From: Perognathus longimembris pacificus
Taxonomy: Eukaryota; Chordata; Mammalia; Rodentia; Heteromyidae
Direction of reading: 5' to 3'
Assembly (NCBI RefSeq): GCF_023159225.1
Contig: NC_063177.1
Location: forward strand, 16,392,673 to 16,456,672
DNA: 64,000 nt
In this document: piece after piece, positions 46,037-64,000 of the stretch
Layout of the letters: the number at the start of each line of letters is the position of its first letter
Position numbering within the stretch: the stretch's first letter is position 1
Translations under genes and position numbers: made by a program
Notes under the pieces: generated by a model
The model's database searches: none
Told to the model about the DNA's origin: nothing
What the model saw: the letters and a program-made list of their open reading frames with translations, nothing else

Positions 46037-46230
46037 AGAATGACTAGAATTTAAAGGCAGTGTCAATTTGTTCTCTAATATAGTACTAAAAAAAAAAAAA
46101 AAAACAGGCAAGAATGTGAGTTCTCGGATCTGAATCCAACCTGGGTAAGTTACTCTGCTTGTCTCAACTGTAAAATTACCCTATTAGGTTAATAGTATTT
46201 ATTTCACTGTCATGAAATTAAGTGATAAAA

Positions 46231-46303
46231 GTGCTGGGAGTGTAGCTAGATAAAATTCCTACTCAGCATGTCACAGGTCCTAAATTCAATCCCAGTACCA
46301 AAG
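46231..46303 (+). mobile_element. Old ID-like monomer
   Basis: GTGCTGGGAGTGTAGCTAGA and CCTAAATTCAATCCCAGTAC; no Geo half. Confidence 0.5.
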
Positions 46304-46314
46304 TAAATTTAGGC

Positions 46315-46533
46315 AGGGCTGGGAATATGGCCTAGTGGCAAGAAGCCCTGGGTTCAATTCCCCAGCACCACATATATAGAAAAGGCCAGAGGTGGTGCTG
46401 GAGAGGGCCTGAGCACCCTCCCAGGCTTCGCCACAGCACCACCTCTGGCCTTTTCTATATATGTGGTGCTGAGAATCCAACCCAGGGCTTCATGGTGAAG
46501 CAAGCACTACCACTAGGCCATCTTCCCAGCCCT
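46315..46533. mobile_element. Palindromic pair of partial IDL elements
   Basis: Forward arm 46315-46400 and reverse arm 46434-46533 are near-complementary, around a 33-bp spacer from the Geo half. Each arm is an ID half plus the start of Geo. Confidence 0.85.
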
Positions 46534-46561
46534 CACAATTGTCTCACACATTAAAAACGTT

Positions 46562-46785
46562 AGGTCAGGTTTTGTCAGCCAGCCATATAACTTGAACTCA
46601 AGGCCTAGGCACTGTCCCTGAACTTTTTCATTTAAGACCAGTACTCTACCACCATGAGCCACAGCTCCACTTCTGGTTTTCTGGTGGCTAATTGGAGATG
46701 AGTCCTGCCTGGGCTGGCTTCAAACCATGATTGAGTCAGCCTCCTGAATAGTAGGATTACAGGTGTGAGCCACTGGCGCCCAGCT
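46562..46785 (-). mobile_element. B1-Geo SINE
   Basis: Reverse copy ending AGGTGTGAGCCACTGGCGCC. Confidence 0.8.
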
Positions 46786-47229
46786 AGGTCAGTGTTTCTT
46801 CAGGGGTGCTTCCACCAAGGTGCACCCCCAAGGGCTGCAGAATTTCCTTCTAGGGAATTTCCTTGCCAGAGGTATGTGTTCTGTCCTCTAAGGCAGTGGT
46901 TCTCAATACTTCAATGAAGAACCACGACAGTTTGCCCAGCAATTCTGACAGGCCTAGAATTGGCTCCAGTAATTCAGTTGTAATAGTCATGATGTAAGCA
47001 GTTTATAGGATCTGTGCAGGAGGTAAGTGGTATGGTCTCCTTAAGTTCTTTCTTGAACATTATATGAAGTGACATAGGATGTCATTATGATTTATGGACT
47101 TGGATATTGTATGATCCTCAGGAAGAAATCTCACCCCAAGCTTGGGCACTACTGTTCTACCTAATTCTGTTTTGTCTTAGCCACTCCTCCCTCTTAAAAC
47201 TTTTAAGCCCTGGTTTAAGACCCATTCCT

Positions 47230-47427
47230 TAAGGAATCTTTTTTTTTTTTTGCCAGTTCTGTGGCTTGATCTCAGGGCCTGGGTGCTGTCCCTGAGCTTT
47301 GGTGCTCAAGGCTAGCACTTTACCACATGAGCCACAGCACCACTTACAGCTGGCTATAAATGGCAATCCTAAGATCTCAGCCTCTGGAGTAGCTAGGATT
47401 ACAGGCGTGAGCCACCAGCACCCGCTT
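47230..47427 (-). mobile_element. B1-Geo SINE, internally deleted
   Basis: Reverse copy with an 11-T start; the centre is missing. Confidence 0.8.
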
Positions 47428-47462
47428 CTTCTCTTTTAATCCTCACAATAATACCAATGATG

Positions 47463-47672
47463 GGGGGCTGGGGATATAGCCTAGTGGCAAGAGTGCCTGC
47501 CTCGATTACACGAGGCCCTAGGTTCGATTCCCCAGCACCACATATACAGAAAACGGCCAGAAGCGGCGCTGTGGCTCAGGTGGCAGAGTGCTAGCCTTGA
47601 GTGGGAAGAAGCCAGGGACAGTGCTCAGGCCCTGAGTCCAAGGCCCAGGACTGGCCAAAAAAAAAAAATAAT
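47463..47672 (+). mobile_element. IDL-Geo SINE, young
   Basis: Flanked by a perfect 16-bp duplication (AATAATACCAATGATG at 47447-47462 and 47673-47688). Confidence 0.92.
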
Positions 47673-47895
47673 AATAATACCAATGATGACTGGTTTGCAG
47701 TCATCATTTCTGCCTCCAAGTACCTAGCTAAAGGCAGAGTATAACAACCAGGAGGATATGAGTCCTGATCTACAGATATATATTACAAAGAAACCAGGAA
47801 TCCTAATGGGTCAAATCGAACAGGTCTAAAGGATGTCAATCTGACTCTTCCTTTCATCAATGGAGCAACTCTTTTAAAGAAAAAAAAGGGGAGAA

Positions 47896-48101
47896 ATGGG
47901 CTGGGAATGTGGCTTAGCAATAGAGTGCTTGCCTAGTACACATGAAACTCTGGGTTCAATTCCTCAGCACCACATAAACAGAAAAGGCCACAGTGGTAGA
48001 GTGCTGGCCTTGAGCAAAAAAACTCAAGGACAGTGACCAGGGCAATGAGTTCAAGCTACAGGACCAGCAACGAGTGCACACACACACACACACACACACA
48101 C
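47896..48101 (+). mobile_element. IDL-Geo SINE with (CA)n tail
   Basis: Older copy; the CA tail spans about 48077-48101. Confidence 0.8.
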
Positions 48102-48679
48102 AAAGGCAAGGCAAAGACCAGCTTCTCATCTGGTCAACACAGTTTCTAAAAGTACTATAAAACCCAGAAACCCAGCTGTCTCAGGACAGCTGGATCCTAG
48201 ACAGCTTCTGGCTACACTAAGGTACCAAATTCCTAAGGGACATGTGATTTTTAGAAGGATGGACTGTGGGGTACTTGTGCAAATCTGCTTATTAATATCC
48301 CTAATACTGTGGTTTGCATTTTGCAGAGGCAAGGAAAAAGTTAGCAGAGAGTAGAAGGAAAACTGGCCAGAGCAGGCAGTCCTTAAAGTGCTCTGGGACT
48401 ACCCAAGGGCAAATATTAGGACTACTTAGTCCTTGGTTACCAATTATCTCAAAACAGGGCAGATGTGGTCAAGTCAGAAAGAGGCAGTTTAGTCTCTGCA
48501 GTCTCTGGCTTCTATCCAAGGTCTGATACATCACCCTTCAAACTCATTATTCAGAGGAGCTAGAGCACTTAAGAAGGAAAAAGCAGAGAAAATAGCCAGG
48601 GATGAGGGGAGACAAGCCTGCAATTCTGTGATCCAGAATTGAGGAAACCTAGAATGTGTTTTTCTGTGGATAACAAAAA

Positions 48680-48921
48680 CGATCAAAACCTGTACCACTT
48701 TATTGTGTGGCAGTCACAGTGATGTCAGCTTTCCCCTCTTACCTAGGAGTCTTAAGACCATATTTGAGTAAAACAAACTAAAGTCTAGTAAGGCTTTCTG
48801 CACTCCTTTTTTCTAGCAGAGCACAGGCTTATGAAAGTACAGAATTGATAGCAGAGCAGGGAAGGTCTGAGGATGTGGAAACAAGGGGGGGGAGGGCATG
48901 GGGGCTGCCCCAAGGCTAGAG
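48680..48921 (-). other. OVCA2 (and possibly DPH1 read-through) 3' UTR
   Basis: Ends near a minus-strand AATAAA (plus TTTATT at 48699-48704, context ACAATAAAGTGG). No other poly(A) signal is evident between the DPH1 stop and this point on a quick read, so both genes may use it. Confidence 0.6.
48699..48704 (-). terminator. Poly(A) signal AATAAA for OVCA2/DPH1
   Basis: Canonical minus-strand hexamer about 220 bp after the OVCA2 stop. Confidence 0.6.
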
Positions 48922-49418
48922 CTATCTTTCTACAAACTGGTCCAAGAACTTGAGGTAGGCCTGGCGCTGGGATGCAGCTGCTGGAATGAAGTGGCCACCA
49001 GAGTGGGTGAGGGTGACAGCTTCAGGGAATCGGCCAGCCAGCTGCACACTTTCCTGAGAAGGGATGACTCGATCACTGTCCCCGAAAACATGAAGTGAAG
49101 GCAGTGACAAGGGACTCTGCAGGCTGGGTTCCTTGAAGCCTCGGGGGCAGAAACCAGAAACCAGGATAATAAACCGCGGCAAGGGGAAGCGGGGATCGCC
49201 TGCTTGGCCCAGGGCGCACACGTGGGCTACCAAGGCAGCCCCCTGGCTGAAGCCAAGAAGTCCATCGAACGGCCCCAGCTCGCTCAGGGCCCGAGCCACC
49301 GTCGTCAGGGCTTCCTCCAGGCCTCTGCACACCGTGGGCTCGTTCAGGGCCGAGAACTCGTCTGCCTCCGGTTCGGAAAACCACCAGCCTCGAGGTTGCT
49401 CCTCCGGAGAGCAAGGCC
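48922..49418 (-). CDS. OVCA2: OVCA2 exon 2 (coding part)
   Basis: Acceptor TTCTGTAG before 49418; 497 nt to TAG at 48924-48922. Carries all three catalytic residues. Confidence 0.95.
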
Positions 49419-49769
49419 CTACAGAAGGAGAGGGCGGCATCAGACGAGAGGGAATGGGTGGAGGCGACAAGAGGAGGGCTGGGGAAGGACGGAGGTGGGA
49501 GACAGGGAAGGTTCGAAGTGGAGGCGGGTGAAGGGGACCCTGACGACGCAGGGCGGGCCTTTGCGGGGTGCTGAGGGATCAGGGCTCGTCTCACCGGAGT
49601 CCGGCGTGGGGCCCGCTGCGTCGAGGAGGGGGTGCGGGCCGCTGAGGCACACGAGCTCGGCGCGGCCCCGCAGCGCCTTCCTCAGCGCTCCCGTCTTCTC
49701 GCGGAAGCCCCGCTCGCTCTGCCGGAAGCCCGCCAGGCACAAAACTCGCAGCAGTCGCGGCGCAGCCAT
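48922..49769 (-). CDS. OVCA2: OVCA2 serine hydrolase (FSH1 family, alpha/beta hydrolase)
   Basis: Two exons, 49769-49595 and 49418-48922, give 223 residues (human 227). It starts MAAPRLLRVLCLAGFRQS and ends FLDQFVER. The FSH-family alpha/beta-hydrolase triad is intact: nucleophile Ser116 in GFSQG, Asp174 in HVFGDSD and His201 in SGGHFIP, with the same Asp-His spacing as the human enzyme. Family knowledge gives esterase activity on long-chain alkyl esters, in cytosol. The 49-bp upstream and 3' ORFs around it are shadows. The gene starts about 155 bp past the DPH1 stop on the same strand, so its promoter lies in the DPH1 terminal region and both may share a 3' end. Start chosen because it is the first Met and matches the family. 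Confidence 0.96.
49595..49769 (-). CDS. OVCA2: OVCA2 exon 1 (coding part)
   Basis: ATG at 49769-49767; donor TCCG|GTGAGA after 49595. 175 nt, leaving phase 1. Encodes the first beta strand and the conserved GFRQSERGFREKTGALRK segment. Confidence 0.95.
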
Positions 49770-49924
49770 GCTACCGCAGCGCGCCACACTGGCACCGGAA
49801 GCGGCCCTTCCCCGAGCGGAAGTGGACTGCGAGGGGCGGGGCAAAGCGCCGGCACCACCCTGAAGGCGGGCCCGGGGGTGGGTGGGCGGAGCCAGAGCCC
49901 GGGATACCTGAGCCCGGAGGCTGG

Positions 49925-58996
<9,072 letters not shown>

Positions 58997-59529
58997 CGCC
59001 CGCCAGCCCACGTGGGGCGCCAAAAAGACAGCACTGGAGGAACGCCGAGAGCGCAGACCTCGCGATCGATCGCCGAACGGCCAGCGAGAGGGGCGGGGAT
59101 TCCGGCTGGGCGGAGTCCAGGGAGGAGGAGACGAGGGCGGGGCTACCGTGGGCTCCACTTCGGTCTGGCAAGCCAGGACTATCAGAACCCCAGCTAAGGG
59201 CAATCTGACCAGTGTAGTCGAACTCCTGTGCCGGCCACCTTGGCCTGTATTTTCTTCCTAGACCTGACATTCTCAGACCAATGCTTCCCTAGAGGCGCGT
59301 GCCACGTCTTGCCAAGGGGAACACCCAACAACTCTTCCTGCTGTTCCCCATCTTCACTCCTAACTGGCAACCAGTGTTGTATTCTGGAGAGAATCCACCA
59401 AGCACTGTTGAAGGTGACAAATGAGTTTTGTTGGTCAGTTTGCAACTGCCTTGTCCCCCCACCCCCATGCCAGAGCTAGGAGCAGTTGCAGCCTCCAGAG
59501 TGTGAAGTTTCTTTCCTTTCTTCCTTTCC

Positions 59530-60060
59530 ACAGGCTTCTCCTGTCCACAGGCCTCTGCAGGCTCTTGTTCTCCACAGGCCTCTGTTCTTCATAGGCCTCT
59601 CCCCTCTCTGAGGGACTCCACTTTCCACGTGGCTCTCCACCCACGGGCCTCCTCTCTGCTTTCTGCTTCTGCCCTGGCTTCCACAGGCACCAGGCTTCAG
59701 ACTTTCCCACAGGCATCAGGCTCTAGACTCCTCAGCAGGCCTCAGGCTCTTCTCGAAGAGGCTGGGCTCTGCTCTGCCCCTCTCAGTCCGCTCTCCTCCT
59801 GCCTCTGGCTCTCAGCAGGCCTTGGCTCTGCAGGCCTCTCCTCTCTTCTGGCCCAGAGCTAGGCCTCTCTGGCCTCCATTCACTGCAGGCCCAGACTCGG
59901 GCCTCCCTGCACAGCTAGTCCGGCTTGGGGCTCCTCTGTCTGCAGGCCTGGGTCAGGCCTTTCCGCACCACAGGCCCTGGGCTTGGGCCTCCTCCATCCA
60001 CAGGCCCAGGTTCATCCTTTCCTGTCCGCAGGCCCAGACTCCCCTGAAGCCTGAGGGGAA
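59530..60060 (+). repeat. Degenerate minisatellite-like block
   Basis: Imperfect units of roughly 20-40 bp built on CACAGGC(C)TC(T), CAGGCCT and GGCTCT recur about fifteen times in pyrimidine-rich sequence. No protein frame is conserved. May belong to an LTR element; family not recognised. Confidence 0.6.
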
Positions 60061-61049
60061 CTGGGCACTGCTCAGCTCCAGGAGGCACTTCCTGGAGCTG
60101 TGCCTTGCTTTCTCCACTCTTTTATCTTTCTCCCTGCCCCCCAAATCCCACCCTTTTATGTCCCCTAGCTGTGTGCAGTCTGGGGGGGGGTTCCCTTTTA
60201 TGCTCTGCAGTGGGACATGGCAATGCCCCTCTCCTTCCCCCTCCCCCCTTTATTACACCAGCAGTATGTCTGTGGATGCTGGGTGGCCACATTCGGAAGA
60301 CTACCACTGCCCTCAATAAGACAGAACTCAGTGCCTGCCAGCTCAGCTCCAATTTGGGAGCCTTGGTGTGGATTTCTAGGGCAAGTGGGTGCCTTTACCA
60401 CCTTAAGAGCCCACAGAGAAACTGCTGCTCAGGGGATGATCTGAACCTGGGGGGTTGGACATGGGGATGACTTCCAGAGAGAATGGGGGTAGCCATTACA
60501 TTCATTTCCCTGAACCTTCTGGATCTTGGTCACCCTGCCTTGCCACTCCTCAGGGCTGGAAGGCTGTTCTGATCAGTGGTTAGAGCTTCAGGGACCACAA
60601 AGAGAAGGCAGAGCAAGCAGTGAGACAGTCTTGACCTTTAGAAGAGCAAAGTGCCTGTAGGACTGCCCCTCAAGAAAGTCGGTCTCAAGGAGCAGTGGTC
60701 TCCAGGGCTGCTTAGCTTGCCCCAGCCCACATCCTCCTTTCTCTGCCATGCTATTGTGAGCACTGCTGGCCCTTTAAGGTAGCTCTGTGGCCTCAGGCTC
60801 CCCTGGAGGCCCTACCTGCTTGGAAACCCCTAATTAAGGTACTGGGAGAAGTGAAAACAAGCAGCCAGGGACTGGGCTTGCCTGGGAGGCTGCCCTGAGT
60901 GGAGGGATGGCTAAGTATGCTGGGAGCAAGCAGCCAGGGAGAGCAGAAGAAGGGGTCAGTGCTCTCCCCTCAGACCCTGGCAAGCCCTAGTAACAGAATA
61001 TGGCAAGTGTGGGTCCCAGGAAACACCCTTTTCATCTCAATAAGTCTAT

Positions 61050-61148
61050 CCTGGCAAGGTGTGGTGATGGCGCACTCCTATATGACAGGAAAATTAAGAG
61101 TTCAAGCCCATCTGAGTTACATAGCAAGATCCTGTCGCAAAAAAGACA
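61050..61148 (+). mobile_element. B1-like monomer, diverged
   Basis: AAGGTGTGGTGATGGCGCAC, GAGTTACATAGCAAGATCCT, then A-rich. Confidence 0.6.
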
Positions 61149-61149
61149 A

Positions 61150-61378
61150 AGCCAGGTGCAGCAACTCATGTTTGTAATCCTAGCTAGTCAGGAGGCTGAG
61201 AGCTGAGGATCACAGTTCCAAGCCAGTCTAGACAGGAAGGTCTGTGAGACTCTAGTCTCCAATTAATGACAAAACATAGAAGTGGAGCTGTGTATGGCTC
61301 AAGTGGTAGAGCACCAGTCATTAGCAGAAAAAGAAAGGGGCATTGAGTCTCTGAGGCCCAGTGTTCAAGCCACAGTAC

Positions 61379-61430
<52 letters not shown>
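61150..61430 (+). mobile_element. B1-Geo SINE with (CA)n tail
   Basis: Head GCAACTCATGTTTGTAATCC; the CA tail runs about 61384-61430. Confidence 0.8.
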
Positions 61431-61432
<2 letters not shown>

Positions 61433-61554
61433 GAATTTCCCCTTCTCTCCTAGCTTCTTTGGACTCAGTAGGGTACTGGCTCTGAATTTCAGATCATAAA
61501 TCCTATCTCTTCAGCACACTAAGGCAAAGCCCATGGAAAATTTCAATTTTTTTT

Positions 61555-62065
61555 GTTTGTTTTGTTTTGAAGCTTGGTCCTGGAGATGGAACTTAAGGCC
61601 TGAAGACTATCCCTGAGATGCTTTTATTTGTTGTTGTAGGTTGTGGGGCTTGAACTCAGGGCCTAGGCACTATCCCTGAGCTTTTTTTTTGTTTGAAGCT
61701 AGTACTCTACACTTTGTTTTGGTTTTGCCAGTCATGGGGCTTGAACTCAGGGCCTGAGCACTGTCCCTGGCTACTTTTTGCTCAAGGCTAGCTCTCTGTC
61801 ATTTGAGCCACAGCACCACTTCTTTTTCTGTGTTGCTGAGGAATCAAACCCAGGGCTTCATGCATGCTAGGCAAGCACTCTACCACTAAGCCACATTCCC
61901 AGCTTTGAACTACACTTTGAACCACAGCTCTACTTCCGATTTTCTGGTGGTTAATTGGAAATAAATGTCTAACAGGTTTTCTTACCCAGGCTAGCTTCGA
62001 ACCACGATTCTCAGCTCTGTCTTCTGAGTAGCTAGTATTACAGGCATGAGCCACCAGTGCCTGAC
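61555..62065 (-). mobile_element. Geo/B1-Geo fragments with nested IDL-Geo
   Basis: Partial Geo at 61555-61625, then a B1-Geo copy from 61631 split by the IDL-Geo at 61717-61909 and resuming to 62065. Confidence 0.75.
61717..61909 (-). mobile_element. Nested IDL-Geo SINE
   Basis: Reverse copy flanked by the 10-bp duplication CTACACTTTG (61707-61716, 61910-61919). Confidence 0.85.
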
Positions 62066-62255
62066 TTCCCTGAGCTTTTTTGCTCAAGGCTAATGAGCTA
62101 ACCACTTGAGTCACAGTTCCACTTCCAGGTGTGTGTGTGTGTGTGTGTAATTGGAAGAATCACTTTCCTGCCTGGGCTAGCTTTGAACTGCGGCCCATAG
62201 AGCTCAGCCTCCTGAGAAGTTAGGATTATAGGCATGAGCCACAAGTGCCTGGTTT
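62066..62255 (-). mobile_element. B1-Geo SINE
   Basis: Reverse copy with a short (GT)n inside. Confidence 0.75.
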
Positions 62256-63199
62256 TAGCATTCCACGTCAGATCGTTAACAAAGCAATGACTTCTTCCTG
62301 TTGCTCATCCCTAAGGGCCTATTGTTAGAGGAAAGATGATAAAGGTCCCATTCTCTTATAATATCGCCTTTGTCCTGAATGAACAACCTTGGACTATTAG
62401 GAAGCCCAGTAATGCCTGGAAGAACAGGTATTATAGTGCACCCCACAACATTGCAGTGCCGGACAGTAGGAGCTGACATTCAACTTGGGCTGAGGATATC
62501 TCCATCTGTCTGTGGGGGTCTCCCTTCCTGAGTTACTCAGAAGTCTGAGTAATTACTGTTTGACAAGAAGGCGGGTTCAGTACACCCCCCACATTACACC
62601 ACAACACCTGCCTACGGCCACCCCCACCTCTTGGCCAGACTCCAAGTCAGCACCCAGCCTTTCCAAAGCCTGAAATAACTACTTAGCACACTCACTCCAT
62701 CCTACTTAGCCTGATGCTAGAGTTTGTGGGGCAGAGGGTCACAAGGAGGCAGCTTGAGAGAGTGCTAAAAGAGGATTGCGTACCCTGATTCAAGCCCATC
62801 TTTAACACTGGTCTACTGTGTGACAGAAAGCAAATAAGCAGTTTGATCTTTCTGGGCTTTAGCTACAGAGGACCTCTGTAGCTCTCAGTGCCCTAGAGTT
62901 TAGCTCTGGTATCTGTCTAGCCAGGCTCAGGCACAGGTATGGGGTCACTGCAGGTTTGTACCTGGTGGAGGCTAAACGAATGCCTCATGTTGTTACCCCA
63001 AGAGAGATCTAGCTTAATTTCCTAAACAAAATTTTCTCACTTCTTGACATTTGCATTTTCACTCCTCCCTGGAATACCCTCCCCATCATGAAATCATCCC
63101 TTAGGGCACATCTTCTGTATTTCTTAATTATCCTTCACTTCCTTAGGTAACAAAGCATTCCCACACCTATAACCTCTGTCCCACTCTAAAATGGAATAT

Positions 63200-63378
63200 G
63201 ACTTTTTTTTTTTTGCCAATCCTAGGGCTTGAACTCAGGGTCCTAAGCACTGTCCCTGAGCTTCTTTTGCTCAAGGCTCTACCACTTGAGCCACAGCACC
63301 ACTTCCAGCTTTTTCTGCTTATGTGGTACTGAGGAATCAAATTTACGCACTCTACCACTAAGCCACATTCCCAGCCCC
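63200..63378 (-). mobile_element. IDL-Geo SINE
   Basis: Reverse copy with a T12 start and a small deletion in the ID half. Confidence 0.85.
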
Positions 63379-63469
63379 CATATGCCTCTATCATCATCAC
63401 TATGCCAGCTTCTGGAAATCTGAATGTGGACTCCTCATGCCAGCTTCCCAACAATGCTCTGTTTGATTA

Positions 63470-63708
63470 TTTATTTAGTGCTATTCCTGGGGCTTGAACG
63501 CATGGCCTGTGCACTGTGTCCTGAGCTTTTGTGCTCAAGGCTAGTGCTCTGCCACTTTGATCCACAAGCCACTTCTGGCTTTTTTGTTAGTTTCCTGGAG
63601 GTCAGTGTTTCATAAACTTTCCTGCCCAGGCTGGCTTTGAACCTCCATTATCAGATCTCAGCCTCCTGAGTTGCTGGGATTACAGTCATGAGCCACTGGT
63701 GCCCAGTT
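63470..63708 (-). mobile_element. B1-Geo SINE
   Basis: Reverse copy ending CATGAGCCACTGGTGCCCAG. Confidence 0.8.
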
Positions 63709-64000
63709 CCTGCTTTTTTTTCTAAGCACCACCATCATTTACTCCATTAGAGTGTAAACTCCACGAGGACAGAGACCTTGTCTTTTTCTCTGGCTAAATT
63801 CCCAGAGATAGTAGTGCCTCACACATGATAAGCCTTCAATAAAAGGTGTGTTGAACGAATGAGTAGATCCAATCTTTTCCTATCTCAAAAAAAAAAAAAC
63901 AAAAACAAAAAACCTCTCTTATACCGGGCCAGTAGGGGGTGCTGGCCTCCACCCAGGATCTCGCATGGTTTGAGTCTTCTCTCACATTCTGCCCAATGGG

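Larger units (their letters stand above)
59200..64000. other. Intergenic region right of DPH1
   Basis: No coding exon recognised. 59500-60060 is a degenerate tandem-repeat block, 60060-61040 looks single-copy, 61050-62255 and 63200-63708 are SINEs. In human the next gene on this side is RTN4RL1, but no leucine-rich-repeat coding sequence is present here. Confidence 0.6.

Noticed and set aside
59200..64000. RTN4RL1 first exon expected from synteny
   Set aside because: No CpG island or signal-peptide/leucine-rich coding sequence is present; the gene probably begins beyond the window.

Overview
The window is nuclear DNA from a mammal, almost certainly a geomyoid rodent (kangaroo rat, pocket mouse or pocket gopher group). 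The main reason is a dense population of a dimeric SINE: an ID/tRNA-Ala-like left half joined to a right half that matches the published description of IDL-Geo, a family known only from Geomyoidea. A second composite, with a 7SL/B1-like left half on the same right half, is equally common. The species is not resolved. The locus is the segment syntenic with human 17p13.3, in the order SMG6 - HIC1 - miR-212/miR-132 - OVCA2 - DPH1.

Layout. Positions 1-34750 hold the 3' part of SMG6 on the plus strand: six coding exons (9221-9397, 13975-14121, 26409-26562, 29498-29709, 30003-30084, 33030-33160) encoding the last 300 residues, including the whole PIN nuclease domain. Introns are full of SINEs. Positions 34880-39500 hold HIC1 on the minus strand, converging tail to tail with SMG6. 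HIC1 has one large coding exon (BTB plus five C2H2 fingers) and an upstream alternative coding first exon, inside a long CpG island. Positions 40300-44200 are CpG-rich. They contain an unassigned promoter-like island near 40400, then the miR-212/132 cluster on the plus strand with its TATA box, first-exon donor, four CRE-like sites and an RE1/REST site. Positions 44500-48600 are repeat-rich intergenic DNA. Positions 48680-59150 hold OVCA2 (two exons) and DPH1 (twelve coding exons), both on the minus strand. OVCA2 begins only about 155 bp downstream of the DPH1 stop codon. Positions 59200-64000 contain no recognised gene, only a degenerate minisatellite-like block and SINEs.

The genes share no pathway. 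SMG6 is the endonuclease of nonsense-mediated decay. HIC1 is a transcriptional repressor and tumour suppressor. miR-212/132 are CREB- and REST-controlled neuronal microRNAs. DPH1 starts diphthamide synthesis on eEF2. OVCA2 is a serine hydrolase. All coding exons keep reading frame, splice sites and catalytic residues, so this looks like an intact functional locus. I found no undescribed multi-gene system. The most unusual items are: an in-phase candidate terminal exon in an SMG6 intron that would remove the nuclease domain; a GC splice donor for the HIC1 alternative N-terminus; an orphan RFX-palindrome/CpG promoter between HIC1 and miR-212; and several nested or palindromic SINE insertions.
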